Below are positions 1 through 5,144 of a DNA stretch of 5,144 bases, one piece after another; position 1 is the first letter of the stretch, and each line of letters begins with the position of its first letter. This stretch comes from Gammaproteobacteria bacterium (lineage in GTDB: Bacteria; Pseudomonadota; Gammaproteobacteria; Chromatiales; Chromatiaceae): the NCBI GenBank assembly GCA_030620735.1, contig JAUXDV010000157.1, forward strand, positions 1 through 5,144, written 5' to 3'. The notes under the pieces are model-generated. The model was not told where the DNA came from. It saw only the letters and a list, made by a program, of their open reading frames with translations, and did no database searches. The position numbers and the translations under genes are program-made.

Positions 1-1
1 G

Positions 2-157
2 GTCCTACCGAATATCTTCGCTGAGTATGTCTCGGTGTATGACTTCAAGCGCTCGATCGAGGATGGTGCGACTCTCCCTTTGTATTATTTGAACCGCGGT
101 GAAACGCTGGAGGGAGAGCATCGAAGTCAGCGCGCAAGTCAAGGTGATGATCGATGA
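2..157 (+). pseudogene. HsdR-like type I restriction subunit remnant (partial, cut by window start)
   Basis: The frame is open from the window edge to a TGA at 155-157. Its translation contains VYDFKRSIEDGATLPLYY followed by LNRGE. This matches from memory the stretch of type I restriction endonuclease subunit R (HsdR) that lies in the DNA translocase/helicase part of the protein, with the usual pattern DY-x-x-YD-x-x-x-(S/A)-(I/V)-EDGAT-x-x-(I/L)YY. In an intact HsdR several hundred residues should follow. Here similarity ends about 18 residues before the stop, so the gene is broken. The +3 frame from about 93 to the TAG at 228-230 encodes VKVMIDDALQWLPRE, which resembles the (E/D)-D-x-L-x-x-LPR segment near the HsdR C-terminus, suggesting an internal deletion plus frameshift rather than a simple truncation. 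That second match is tentative. Whether the upstream part is intact cannot be seen. No hsdM or hsdS is present here. Confidence 0.6.
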
Positions 158-205
158 TGCTCTACAGTGGCTGCCCAGGGAGACTGCGCGATTCGCCTAT
201 GCTGC

Positions 206-227
206 TATACACATAAAGAGGTGTATA
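206..227. promoter_or_regulatory. Candidate vapBC operator palindrome
   Basis: TATACAC (206-212) and GTGTATA (221-227) form a perfect 7-bp inverted repeat with an 8-bp spacer, ending 3 bp before the vapB start codon. VapB antitoxins bind such palindromes as dimers and, with VapC, repress their own operon. The left arm also reads as a TGn-extended -10 element (TGC-TATACA, 203-211), though no good -35 is seen. The spacer and right arm contain the vapB ribosome binding site AAGAGG (216-221). A bound repressor could therefore block both the promoter and leader region. The operator role is inferred from position and symmetry. Confidence 0.5.
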
Positions 228-230
228 TAG

Positions 231-446
231 ATGCGTACCAATATTGTGCTCGATGATGATCTGGTGGATGAAGCCATGCACTTTTCCCACGTAAAAACTA
301 AACGCGAAGTCGTCGATCTGGCGCTGCAGGAACTGGTGGCCCGCTACCGTCAACGACAGCTCAAACGTCTGAAGGGCAGGCAACTGATCGATGATGACTA
401 CGATGATCGACGGGTTCGGCAGGGCATGAACCGTGGTATTGGTTGA
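231..446 (+). CDS. vapB: VapB family antitoxin
   Basis: This 71-residue protein is the antitoxin of a type II toxin-antitoxin pair. It should neutralise the VapC nuclease encoded immediately downstream and repress the operon. The N-terminus fits the small ribbon-helix-helix VapB family (MRTNIVLDD, then KTKREVVDLALQELVAR at residues 22-38): a beta strand at about residues 3-8 that would contact the operator, and two helices at about 9-20 and 23-38. The basic stretch at 39-50 and acidic tail (DDDYDDR, 54-60) would be the flexible toxin-binding segment. Length is typical. The ATG at 231 is preceded by AAGAGG at 216-221, about 9 nt away. Its last 14 nt overlap vapC, as expected for translational coupling. 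The family assignment is by recognition of these motifs. Confidence 0.88.
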   Translation: MRTNIVLDDDLVDEAMHFSHVKTKREVVDLALQELVARYRQRQLKRLKGRQLIDDDYDDRRVRQGMNRGIG

Positions 447-837
447 TACCACTGTCTGGATCAATTGGTTGCGTAACAGCCAGGATTCAGCGGTTCTAAG
501 CCTGGACAAACTACTCGAAGAAGGTGATGCGGTGCTGGCGCCGGTCATCCTGCAGGAGATCCTGCAAGGTGCGGCATCTGCTGCCGCCCTGATTACACTG
601 CGCGAGCAATTCGAGGCGCTTCCTATGCTATTGCCTGACGCAGCGACATACGCGGAAGCAGGCGCATTGCATGCCCGCTGCCGCTGGCAGGGGATTACAC
701 CACGTAGTCCCCACGACTGCCTGATTGCCAGGCTGGCCTTCGAAAACAAGGTTCCGTTGCTGCATGATGATCGTGATTTTGAATACATTACCAGCATCGA
801 ACCTGGCCTGCTGGCATGGCAGGATCTTCCTGGATGA
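433..837 (+). CDS. vapC: VapC family PIN-domain ribonuclease toxin
   Basis: This is a 134-residue PIN-domain toxin, predicted to be a Mg2+-dependent endoribonuclease; VapC proteins usually cut tRNA or rRNA, and the target here cannot be told. The PIN acidic residues are all present: D5 in MVLVDTTVWI, E42 in ILQEILQG, D95 in SPHDCLIA and D113 in HDDRDFEYI. The active site therefore looks intact. The start is GTG at 433, with AGGG at 421-424 eight nt upstream; it puts the first catalytic Asp at residue 5, where the family has it. No in-frame ATG would fit better. The gene overlaps vapB by 14 nt, so the toxin is probably made only when the antitoxin is translated. It ends just before a cluster of palindromic repeats. 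Confidence 0.9.
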   Translation: MVLVDTTVWINWLRNSQDSAVLSLDKLLEEGDAVLAPVILQEILQGAASAAALITLREQFEALPMLLPDAATYAEAGALHARCRWQGITPRSPHDCLIARLAFENKVPLLHDDRDFEYITSIEPGLLAWQDLPG

Positions 838-847
838 ACTGTCGCTG

Positions 848-985
848 GCGCCCAAGCTCCTGCTTGGGTGCACGATCCTCGAAGTTGTAGCTTTCTGTAC
901 AAGTGGCTTCGCAACAGCATCATGCGCACTGTTTTCGAAGCTGGAGCTTCTCAATGTTGGTTCCCAAGCAGGAGCTTGGGAACCA
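848..985. repeat. Symmetric REPIN-like palindromic repeat element
   Basis: Two strong hairpins face each other in a gene-free stretch. The left one (848-871) has a 10-bp stem with one G-T pair and loop TCCT. The right one (958-985) has a perfect 12-bp stem and loop AGGA. Their 18-bp cores, CCCAAGCTCCTGCTTGGG (851-868) and its exact reverse complement (963-980), form a perfect long-range inverted repeat. Inside lie a small hairpin GAAGC-TGGA-GCTTC (937-950) and a degenerate counterpart (881-895), each 12 bp from the nearest large core. The layout resembles REPINs, which are paired inverted REP sequences usually present in many copies per genome. Neither hairpin is followed by a T run, so neither is a canonical intrinsic terminator. 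Copy number cannot be judged here. Confidence 0.7.
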
Positions 986-997
986 GTTAATAACCGC

Positions 998-1014
998 GCT
1001 GCGCTCGCAATGAC
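998..1014 (-). repeat. 17-bp dispersed repeat, copy 1
   Basis: On the - strand this reads GTCATTGCGAGCGCAGC. It matches 16 of 17 bases with 4458-4474 on the + strand. It lies 42 nt beyond the corB stop codon, in corB's reading direction. From memory, similar GTCATTGCGAGCG sequences recur in intergenic DNA of many bacteria, so this is probably one copy of a dispersed family. Confidence 0.6.
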
Positions 1015-1056
1015 GAAGAAATCAGACTTTCACCACATAAAGACTATTTTCTGTAT

Positions 1057-2325
1057 CTACTGCTTCCTGTACAGCGCAGGCTGAAAACGCGCTACCCGCA
1101 CCATGTTGTCTTCCACCTGCATGATCTCCACCGGGTAGCCGGAGAGCAGCAGGCTGATATTTGCTTCGGGGATCGACTCGAGGTATTCCAGGATCAGCCC
1201 GTTGACGGTTTTCGGACCATCGAGCGGCAGTTTCCAGCCGGTGCTTTTGACCAGTTCACGCACATTGGCATTACCGCTGACCATGTAGCTGCCATCCTCC
1301 TGCCGATGCACCTCCTTGATCGACGCCGTCGGATCGGTGGTGAATTCACCGACGATCTCTTCCACCAGGTTGGCGAAAGTCACAAGCCCCTGTAGATCGC
1401 CATACTCGTCAACGAGCAGTCCCAGACGCCGCCGGTCACGTTGAAAACTGATCATCAGGGTACTCAGAGGAGTGCCCTCGGGGATGTAATAGGGCTCTCT
1501 GCTATGCTTGCGGATACTCTCTTTGCTGAGTCTCTTCTGCAGCGCCAACTGCAGGCACTGGCGGCTGTGAATGGTGCCGACAATATTGTCGAGGCTGCCG
1601 TCGAAGACCAGGATGCGGGCGAAATGGGTGTGTTCGAGAAAATCCTCGATATCATCATAGGGGTCCTGCAGATCGATGCCGGTCAATTCATTGCGCGGCA
1701 CCATGATATCTTCTGCGGTGGCTTTTTCGAGATCGAGAATACCGATCAGCATCTGTTGATCGCGATCGGGGATCATGGCGCCGGCCTCGTTGACGACGGT
1801 GCGCAGCTCCTCCTGGCTGAGCGACGTTGAGTCGTTGCCGCTGCCGGAGAGTCCCAGCATCCGCAGGTGCAGACGAGTGATGTGGTTGATGAGCCACACC
1901 AGCGGATAGAGGATCTTCAGCAGCAGCGTGTAGACATAGGCGGCCGGGAAGGCGATGGTTTCCGGCCGGCTTGCAGCGACGGTCTTGGGAATGACTTCGG
2001 CGTAGATCAGTACAACCAGGGTTAACAGCCCCGTGGCTATGGCGATTGCAGGTTCGCCGCCAAACCGCAGTGCAATAATGGTGGCCAGCGCCGATGCGAA
2101 GATATTGACGAAGTTGTTGCCGAGTAGAATCAAACCGATGAGACGGTCAGGTGTCTCGAGGAGTTTTTCAGCGAGCTGCGCCCCTTTGTGGCCGTGCTGT
2201 GACAGATGCCGCAGGCGATAGCGATTGAGCACCATCAGGGCAGTCTCGGAGCTGGAGAAGAATGCAGAACAGAGCAGCAGAAACAGCATCGTGGCAAACA
2301 GCATGCCGGTAGGTATGTCGCTCAA
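1057..2325 (-). CDS. corB: CorB/YfjD-like CNNM (DUF21) - CBS - CorC_HlyC membrane protein
   Basis: The 422-residue inner-membrane protein is an apparent orthologue of E. coli CorB (YfjD), of the CNNM/CorC group linked to Mg2+ (and Co2+) export. The DUF21/CNNM domain covers about 1-190, with hydrophobic segments near 5-27, 62-88, 91-112 and 125-147 and the family motifs SSSETAL (24-30), NNFVNIFAS (70-78) and AEVIPKT (109-115). A CBS pair follows at about 205-325 (EDIMVPRNELTGID, DEYGDLQGLV), then a CorC_HlyC domain at about 335-418 (TVNGLILE, 373-380). The start is a TTG at 2325, chosen because TTGGAG lies 9 nt upstream and it gives the E. coli-like N-terminal length; the ATG at residue 8 is the alternative. 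In both CBS domains the usual ribose-contacting Asp is replaced (Q256, N319). It is transcribed divergently from cbbY. Confidence 0.93.
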   Translation of the reverse strand: MSDIPTGMLFATMLFLLLCSAFFSSSETALMVLNRYRLRHLSQHGHKGAQLAEKLLETPDRLIGLILLGNNFVNIFASALATIIALRFGGEPAIAIATGLLTLVVLIYAEVIPKTVAASRPETIAFPAAYVYTLLLKILYPLVWLINHITRLHLRMLGLSGSGNDSTSLSQEELRTVVNEAGAMIPDRDQQMLIGILDLEKATAEDIMVPRNELTGIDLQDPYDDIEDFLEHTHFARILVFDGSLDNIVGTIHSRQCLQLALQKRLSKESIRKHSREPYYIPEGTPLSTLMISFQRDRRRLGLLVDEYGDLQGLVTFANLVEEIVGEFTTDPTASIKEVHRQEDGSYMVSGNANVRELVKSTGWKLPLDGPKTVNGLILEYLESIPEANISLLLSGYPVEIMQVEDNMVRVARFQPALYRKQ

Positions 2326-2369
2326 CAGTGGTTACTCCAAGAGTAGATAGAATGAGTCAGTGGAACCCT

Positions 2370-2398
2370 ATCAAATCGATTTTTTGAGGCTGTGTCAA
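2370..2398 (-). promoter_or_regulatory. Predicted sigma70-type promoter of corB
   Basis: On the - strand a perfect -35 box TTGACA (2398-2393) is followed after exactly 17 bp by TTTGAT (2375-2370), a 4/6 match to the -10 consensus. Transcription would begin near 2363, leaving a leader of about 38 nt before the TTG start of corB. This is the best promoter match in the window. It is prediction from consensus only. Confidence 0.55.
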
Positions 2399-2412
2399 GG
2401 TTGTGTTATCTT
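2384..2412 (+). promoter_or_regulatory. Candidate cbbY promoter overlapping the corB promoter
   Basis: TTGAGG (2384-2389, 4/6 match to -35) and TATCTT (2407-2412, 4/6 match to -10) are separated by 17 bp. The start would be near 2419, about 59 nt before the cbbY ATG. Its -35 box and spacer overlap those of the divergent corB promoter, so the two could compete for polymerase. The match is modest. Confidence 0.35.
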
Positions 2413-2477
2413 AGGCGCAATTTTTTTGGTTCCGCAAAATATGTTTGTTAATTGAGCGGGCGATAGTGGAGAGAGAG

Positions 2478-3248
2478 ATGAGTGAACTCAAGGCGCTGCT
2501 TTTTGACGTCGACGGCACCCTTGCCGATACGGAGCGTGATGGTCATCGCGTGGCTTTTAACCTGGCCTTTGATGATGCAGGTCTGGACTGGCACTGGTCG
2601 GTGGATGACTATGCGTGGCTTCTTCAAGTCACTGGTGGCAAGGAGCGCATGCGCTTTTTTATTGAGCAGAAACAGCCTCCGCTGCCTGCGAATGTTGATC
2701 TGGAGAGCATGATACCAGAGTTGCATCGATCCAAAACGGATCACTATACGCATCTGCTGGGTGAGGGGCGGATTCCATTGCGGGTTGGCGCTGAACGTCT
2801 CATCAATGAGGCCAGGGAGAGTGGCATGCGTCTGGCAATTGCCACTACCACCACGCCTGCCAATGTTACGGCACTTCTGGAAAATACCCTTGGTGCCGAG
2901 AGTATCGACTGGTTCGAAGTGATTGCAGCAGGTGATGTGGTGCCCGCTAAAAAACCGGCGCCGGATATCTACCAGTGGGCGATGCAGCAGATGCAGCTGC
3001 AGCCTGGCGAGTGTATCGCTTTTGAAGATTCGGAAAATGGTGTTATCTCTGTGAGGGATTCCGGGATCAAAGCGATCCTGGTCACCACCAATCACTATAC
3101 CGAGGATCATGATTTTAATGGCGCCACCACGGTCATCGACCAGTTTGGTGATCCGGGGAACCCGCTGCGCAACATCGAAGGTGTCAAGATCGATAGCGGC
3201 TTTGTGGATATGGCTGCGGTGCGGCAGATTCATGCTGCTGTGAATTGA
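2478..3248 (+). CDS. cbbY: CbbY-like HAD phosphatase (xylulose-1,5-bisphosphate phosphatase)
   Basis: This 256-residue cytoplasmic HAD-superfamily (subfamily IA) phosphatase resembles Rhodobacter CbbY over its length. CbbY removes the 1-phosphate of xylulose-1,5-bisphosphate, a by-product that inhibits Rubisco, so it is a housekeeping enzyme of the Calvin cycle. Visible HAD motifs are motif I FDVDGTL with nucleophile D10 and D12; motif II at ATTTT (122-126); motif III Lys at K158/K159 in KKPAPDIY; and motif IV EDSENG (183-188). The cap carries the CbbY-typical TGGKER (52-57). The ATG at 2478 is preferred because GGAG (2468-2471) sits 6 nt upstream and the protein then begins MSELKALLFDVDGT; the reading frame extends to a TTG at 2445, which would add 11 residues without a good ribosome binding site. 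No Rubisco gene is in the window. Exact substrate is inferred from family. Confidence 0.88.
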   Translation: MSELKALLFDVDGTLADTERDGHRVAFNLAFDDAGLDWHWSVDDYAWLLQVTGGKERMRFFIEQKQPPLPANVDLESMIPELHRSKTDHYTHLLGEGRIPLRVGAERLINEARESGMRLAIATTTTPANVTALLENTLGAESIDWFEVIAAGDVVPAKKPAPDIYQWAMQQMQLQPGECIAFEDSENGVISVRDSGIKAILVTTNHYTEDHDFNGATTVIDQFGDPGNPLRNIEGVKIDSGFVDMAAVRQIHAAVN

Positions 3249-3303
3249 CATGCGGCGCAATGCGCTCCGCTTATTGACGCCCTACAATGATGAAAATAAG
3301 TGA

Positions 3304-4455
3304 ATGACTGCTAAGCGCATTGCTAACATCCAGCCATTTTACGTGATGGATTTGCTGGCGCGTGCGAGAGAGCTGCAGGCGCAGGGCAGGGAGGTGATTC
3401 ATCTGGAGGTGGGCGAGCCCGATTTTACTACGCCTCAGCCCGTCATCGATGCCGGTCAGCGTGCGCTTGCAGAAGGCAAGACCCACTACACCCCGGCGCT
3501 GGGATTGCCCGAACTGCGTGAGGCGTTGAGCCGCTGGTATGCCGAGCGTTTTGACATCGATGTCTCTGCCGGACGGATTGTGATTACACCTGGCTCGTCG
3601 ACCGGACTGCAGATGCTCATGAGTGCGCTGGTTGATCCGGGCGACAGGGTGCTGCTGCCTGACCCGGGCTATCCCTGCAACCGCAATTTTGTCTATCTGT
3701 GTGATGCCGAGCCGGTTTCGCTTGCGGTGAGCGCAGAGAATGAGTGGATCCCCACGCCCCGGCAGGTTGCCGACAGCTGGGATTCGAACACATCTCTGAT
3801 GATGGTTGCCTCACCCGCCAATCCAACAGGCGCCGTGTTGTCGCAGCAACAGCTCGAGGCGCTGGTGCAGCAAATCAAGACCCTTGGCGGCTATCTGATC
3901 GTCGATGAAATCTACCAGGGACTGAGTTATGAGACAGCCCCTGCGACTGCACTGGAGTTTGACGCAGAGCATCTCTTCGTGGTCAACAGCTTCTCCAAGT
4001 ACTTCGGCATGACCGGCTGGCGTCTGGGGTGGCTGGTGGTTCCTGAATCCTTTGTGCCGATCATGGATAAACTGGCGCAGAATCTCTATCTCTCTGCGCC
4101 GACCATCTCCCAGTACGCCGCGTTGGAAGCGCTTAAAGCGGAGTCTGTGACAATTCTGGAGCAACGCAGAGATGCGTTCCGCCAGCGCAGGGATTATCTC
4201 TATCCGCAGCTGCAGCAGCTGGGTTTCAAGCTTTCGCAGCCGCCTCAGGGCGCCTTCTATCTCTATGCGGATTGCAGTGAATTGTGTGATGACAGTTTCA
4301 GTTTTTGCCATCAACTGCTGGAAGAGCAGGGCGTGGCTGTGACGCCGGGCAGGGATTTCGGCAACAACCGGCCGCAGCAGCATCTGCGCTTTGCCTATAC
4401 GACCAGCATCGTGAAGATGCAAAAGGCAGTCGAGAGAATAGCCGGGTATTTGTAG
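3304..4455 (+). CDS. Class I/II pyridoxal-phosphate aminotransferase
   Basis: The 383-residue fold-type I PLP enzyme belongs to the aspartate-aminotransferase superfamily and should move an amino group between an amino acid and a 2-oxoacid in the cytoplasm. The key residues are present: GEPDF (37-41), PLP-binding NPTG with N173, D201 and Y204 in VDEIYQGL, the Schiff-base lysine K232 in NSFSKYFGMTGWRLGW, and the substrate-carboxylate arginine R362 in LRFAY. Length is normal for the family. The start at 3304 is the only in-frame choice nearby because a TGA (3301-3303) directly precedes it; the ribosome binding site is weak. The gene follows cbbY by 55 bp with no convincing terminator or promoter between, so co-transcription is likely. 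Substrate specificity (aspartate, succinyl-diaminopimelate, alanine or other) cannot be decided from these motifs, so no symbol is given. Confidence 0.92.
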   Translation: MTAKRIANIQPFYVMDLLARARELQAQGREVIHLEVGEPDFTTPQPVIDAGQRALAEGKTHYTPALGLPELREALSRWYAERFDIDVSAGRIVITPGSSTGLQMLMSALVDPGDRVLLPDPGYPCNRNFVYLCDAEPVSLAVSAENEWIPTPRQVADSWDSNTSLMMVASPANPTGAVLSQQQLEALVQQIKTLGGYLIVDEIYQGLSYETAPATALEFDAEHLFVVNSFSKYFGMTGWRLGWLVVPESFVPIMDKLAQNLYLSAPTISQYAALEALKAESVTILEQRRDAFRQRRDYLYPQLQQLGFKLSQPPQGAFYLYADCSELCDDSFSFCHQLLEEQGVAVTPGRDFGNNRPQQHLRFAYTTSIVKMQKAVERIAGYL

Positions 4456-4457
4456 TT

Positions 4458-4474
4458 GTCATTGCGAGCGCTGC
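4458..4474 (+). repeat. 17-bp dispersed repeat, copy 2
   Basis: GTCATTGCGAGCGCTGC begins 2 nt after the aminotransferase stop codon. It matches 998-1014 (read on the - strand) at 16 of 17 positions. Both copies read in the same direction as the gene whose 3' end they follow. Sequence beyond the 17 bp differs between the copies. Confidence 0.6.
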
Positions 4475-4484
4475 GAATCAGTCC

Positions 4485-4603
4485 GTAGGATGCTGCTGAG
4501 GAACGAAGCTTCCGCGTCCCTGCTCACGCCCCTGACCTACGTCCATGTAGGCCAAGCGCATCTGTCGCGATCGATGCGCTTCGCAAGCTCAGCAGCATCC
4601 TAC
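4485..4603. repeat. 119-bp element bounded by a perfect 16-bp inverted repeat
   Basis: GTAGGATGCTGCTGAG (4485-4500) and its exact reverse complement (4588-4603) bound this gene-free stretch. Inside are two more dyads: CCTAC-GTCCAT-GTAGG (4536-4551) and a 9-bp stem AAGCGCATC/GATGCGCTT (4554-4562, 4573-4581) around a 10-nt loop. The sequence has no coding potential worth calling. It resembles, from memory, the GTAGGATG...GCGCTT repeats scattered between genes in many proteobacteria, so a non-autonomous repeat family (MITE- or BIME-like) is the best guess. No clear target-site duplication is seen at its edges. It separates the aminotransferase from truD. Confidence 0.65.
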
Positions 4604-4644
4604 AGCTTGTGACATGCCGGAGTTACTGACGTGAGAACAACACC

Positions 4645-5144
4645 ATGATCCACGAACAACAGGCTGACTCCTTTCGAGTTGCCGACCTCCCATGTATTCA
4701 TGGCGGTCCGGCAGCCAGCGGAGTCATACGTGCAATGCCGGAAGATTTCTACGTCGAGGAGAGCCTGCCGTTCGAGCTCTCGGGGGAGGGTGAACACCTC
4801 TACCTGTTTGTCGAAAAAATCGAGCTCAACTCCGGTGATGCCGCCAGGCTGCTGGCAACCGCAGCTGGTTTGCGCCGCCGCAAGGTAAGTATGGCCGGGC
4901 TCAAGGACAAATATGCTGTGACCCGGCAGTGGTTCTCGCTGCATCTTCCGGGAATGCCGGACCCCGATTTTTCAGATCTGCCGCCCAGCGTACGCATTCT
5001 TCAACAACAGCGTCATACGCGCAAACTGCGCCGCGGCGCCATCAGGCTGAACCGTTTCAGGCTGCTGGTGCGTGATCTGCAGGGAGATACGGATCTGCTG
5101 GCGGAGAGGCTGCAGCTGATTGCCCGGCATGGTTTCCCCAACTA
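4645..5144 (+). CDS. truD: tRNA pseudouridine(13) synthase TruD (5' part, cut by window end)
   Basis: The first 166 residues are visible. TruD converts uridine 13 of tRNA-Glu to pseudouridine. The N-terminus aligns by eye with E. coli TruD: a short leader, HGGPAASGVIRAMPEDFYV (19-37; compare HG-x-P-x-x-x-G-x-x-(K/R)-A-x-PEDF), then GEGEHLYLFVEK (47-58), and the catalytic segment VSMAGLKDKYAVTRQW (81-96), in which D88 corresponds to the catalytic Asp (E. coli D80). The R-rich stretch HTRKLRRGAIRLNRF (124-138) and a final HGFPN, where the family continues into a YFG-type motif, are also as expected. The ATG at 4645 is the only plausible start: an in-frame TGA lies at 4627-4629 and the next ATG (4735) would remove conserved sequence. 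The ribosome binding site is weak (GTGAGAA, 4631-4637). In many gammaproteobacteria truD follows ispD-ispF; here it follows repeats and an aminotransferase. Confidence 0.93.
   Translation, partial: MIHEQQADSFRVADLPCIHGGPAASGVIRAMPEDFYVEESLPFELSGEGEHLYLFVEKIELNSGDAARLLATAAGLRRRKVSMAGLKDKYAVTRQWFSLHLPGMPDPDFSDLPPSVRILQQQRHTRKLRRGAIRLNRFRLLVRDLQGDTDLLAERLQLIARHGFPN

Noticed and set aside
848..871. Intrinsic terminator for vapBC.
   Set aside because: The stem is strong but no T run follows, so it is described as a repeat hairpin.
162..929. Long open frame on the - strand (255 codons) opposite vapBC.
   Set aside because: It lies antisense to two well-recognised genes, shows no family motif, and runs into the repeat region.
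838..1056. CRISPR array, because several similar hairpin repeats occur close together.
   Set aside because: The copies are inverted, unequal in length and number only two per type; there are no regular spacers and no cas genes.
725..1084. Open frame on the + strand (119 codons) from within vapC through the repeats.
   Set aside because: Its body is translated hairpin repeat sequence and its start lies out of frame inside vapC.
2448..3260. Long open frame on the - strand (270 codons) opposite cbbY.
   Set aside because: It mirrors cbbY almost end to end and its translation resembles no family; cbbY has all HAD motifs on the other strand.
3252..3270. Small hairpin after cbbY as a terminator.
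   Set aside because: The stem is bulged (4 bp plus 3 bp) and no T run follows; read-through into the aminotransferase is more likely.
3274..3302. Promoter for the aminotransferase using TTGACG at 3274-3279.
   Set aside because: The position 17 bp downstream (TAAGTG) is a poor -10 and transcription would begin inside the gene.
3811..4422. Open frame on the - strand (203 codons) opposite the aminotransferase.
   Set aside because: It is antisense to an enzyme with complete catalytic motifs and has no recognisable domain.

Overview
The window looks like a gammaproteobacterial chromosome with moderately high GC. It probably comes from an autotrophic, Chromatiales-like sulfur-oxidiser type of lineage. 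That inference rests on three things: a CorB and a TruD that resemble the E. coli proteins, a CbbY-type phosphatase that implies a Calvin cycle, and intergenic spaces filled with short palindromic repeats of the dispersed kind. No species can be named from this sequence alone.

Left part (1-837) is accessory DNA. It opens with the tail of a decayed type I restriction subunit gene (HsdR-like) that runs into stops by 157 and 230. A compact, complete vapBC toxin-antitoxin pair follows on the + strand, with a 14-nt gene overlap and a short palindrome just ahead of vapB that is the likely autoregulatory operator. Positions 838-1056 hold no gene. They hold a symmetric set of hairpins (848-985) and one copy of a 17-bp repeat (998-1014).

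Middle part (1057-4455) is housekeeping. corB (CNNM/CorC-type membrane protein) lies on the - strand and is divergent from cbbY on the + strand. The 152-bp gap between their starts carries a good sigma70-type promoter for corB and a weaker, overlapping candidate for cbbY. A class I/II PLP aminotransferase follows cbbY after 55 bp and may share its transcript.

Right part (4456-5144) starts with a gene-free stretch of 189 bp made mostly of repeats: the second copy of the 17-bp repeat, then a 119-bp element bounded by a perfect 16-bp inverted repeat. The start of truD (tRNA pseudouridine-13 synthase) follows and is cut by the window end.

I see no convincing new multi-gene system. The best leads are the symmetric repeat element after vapC, the 17-bp repeat placed in the same relative orientation behind two different genes, the restriction-gene remnant beside vapBC, and the loss of the usual CBS-domain aspartates in CorB.
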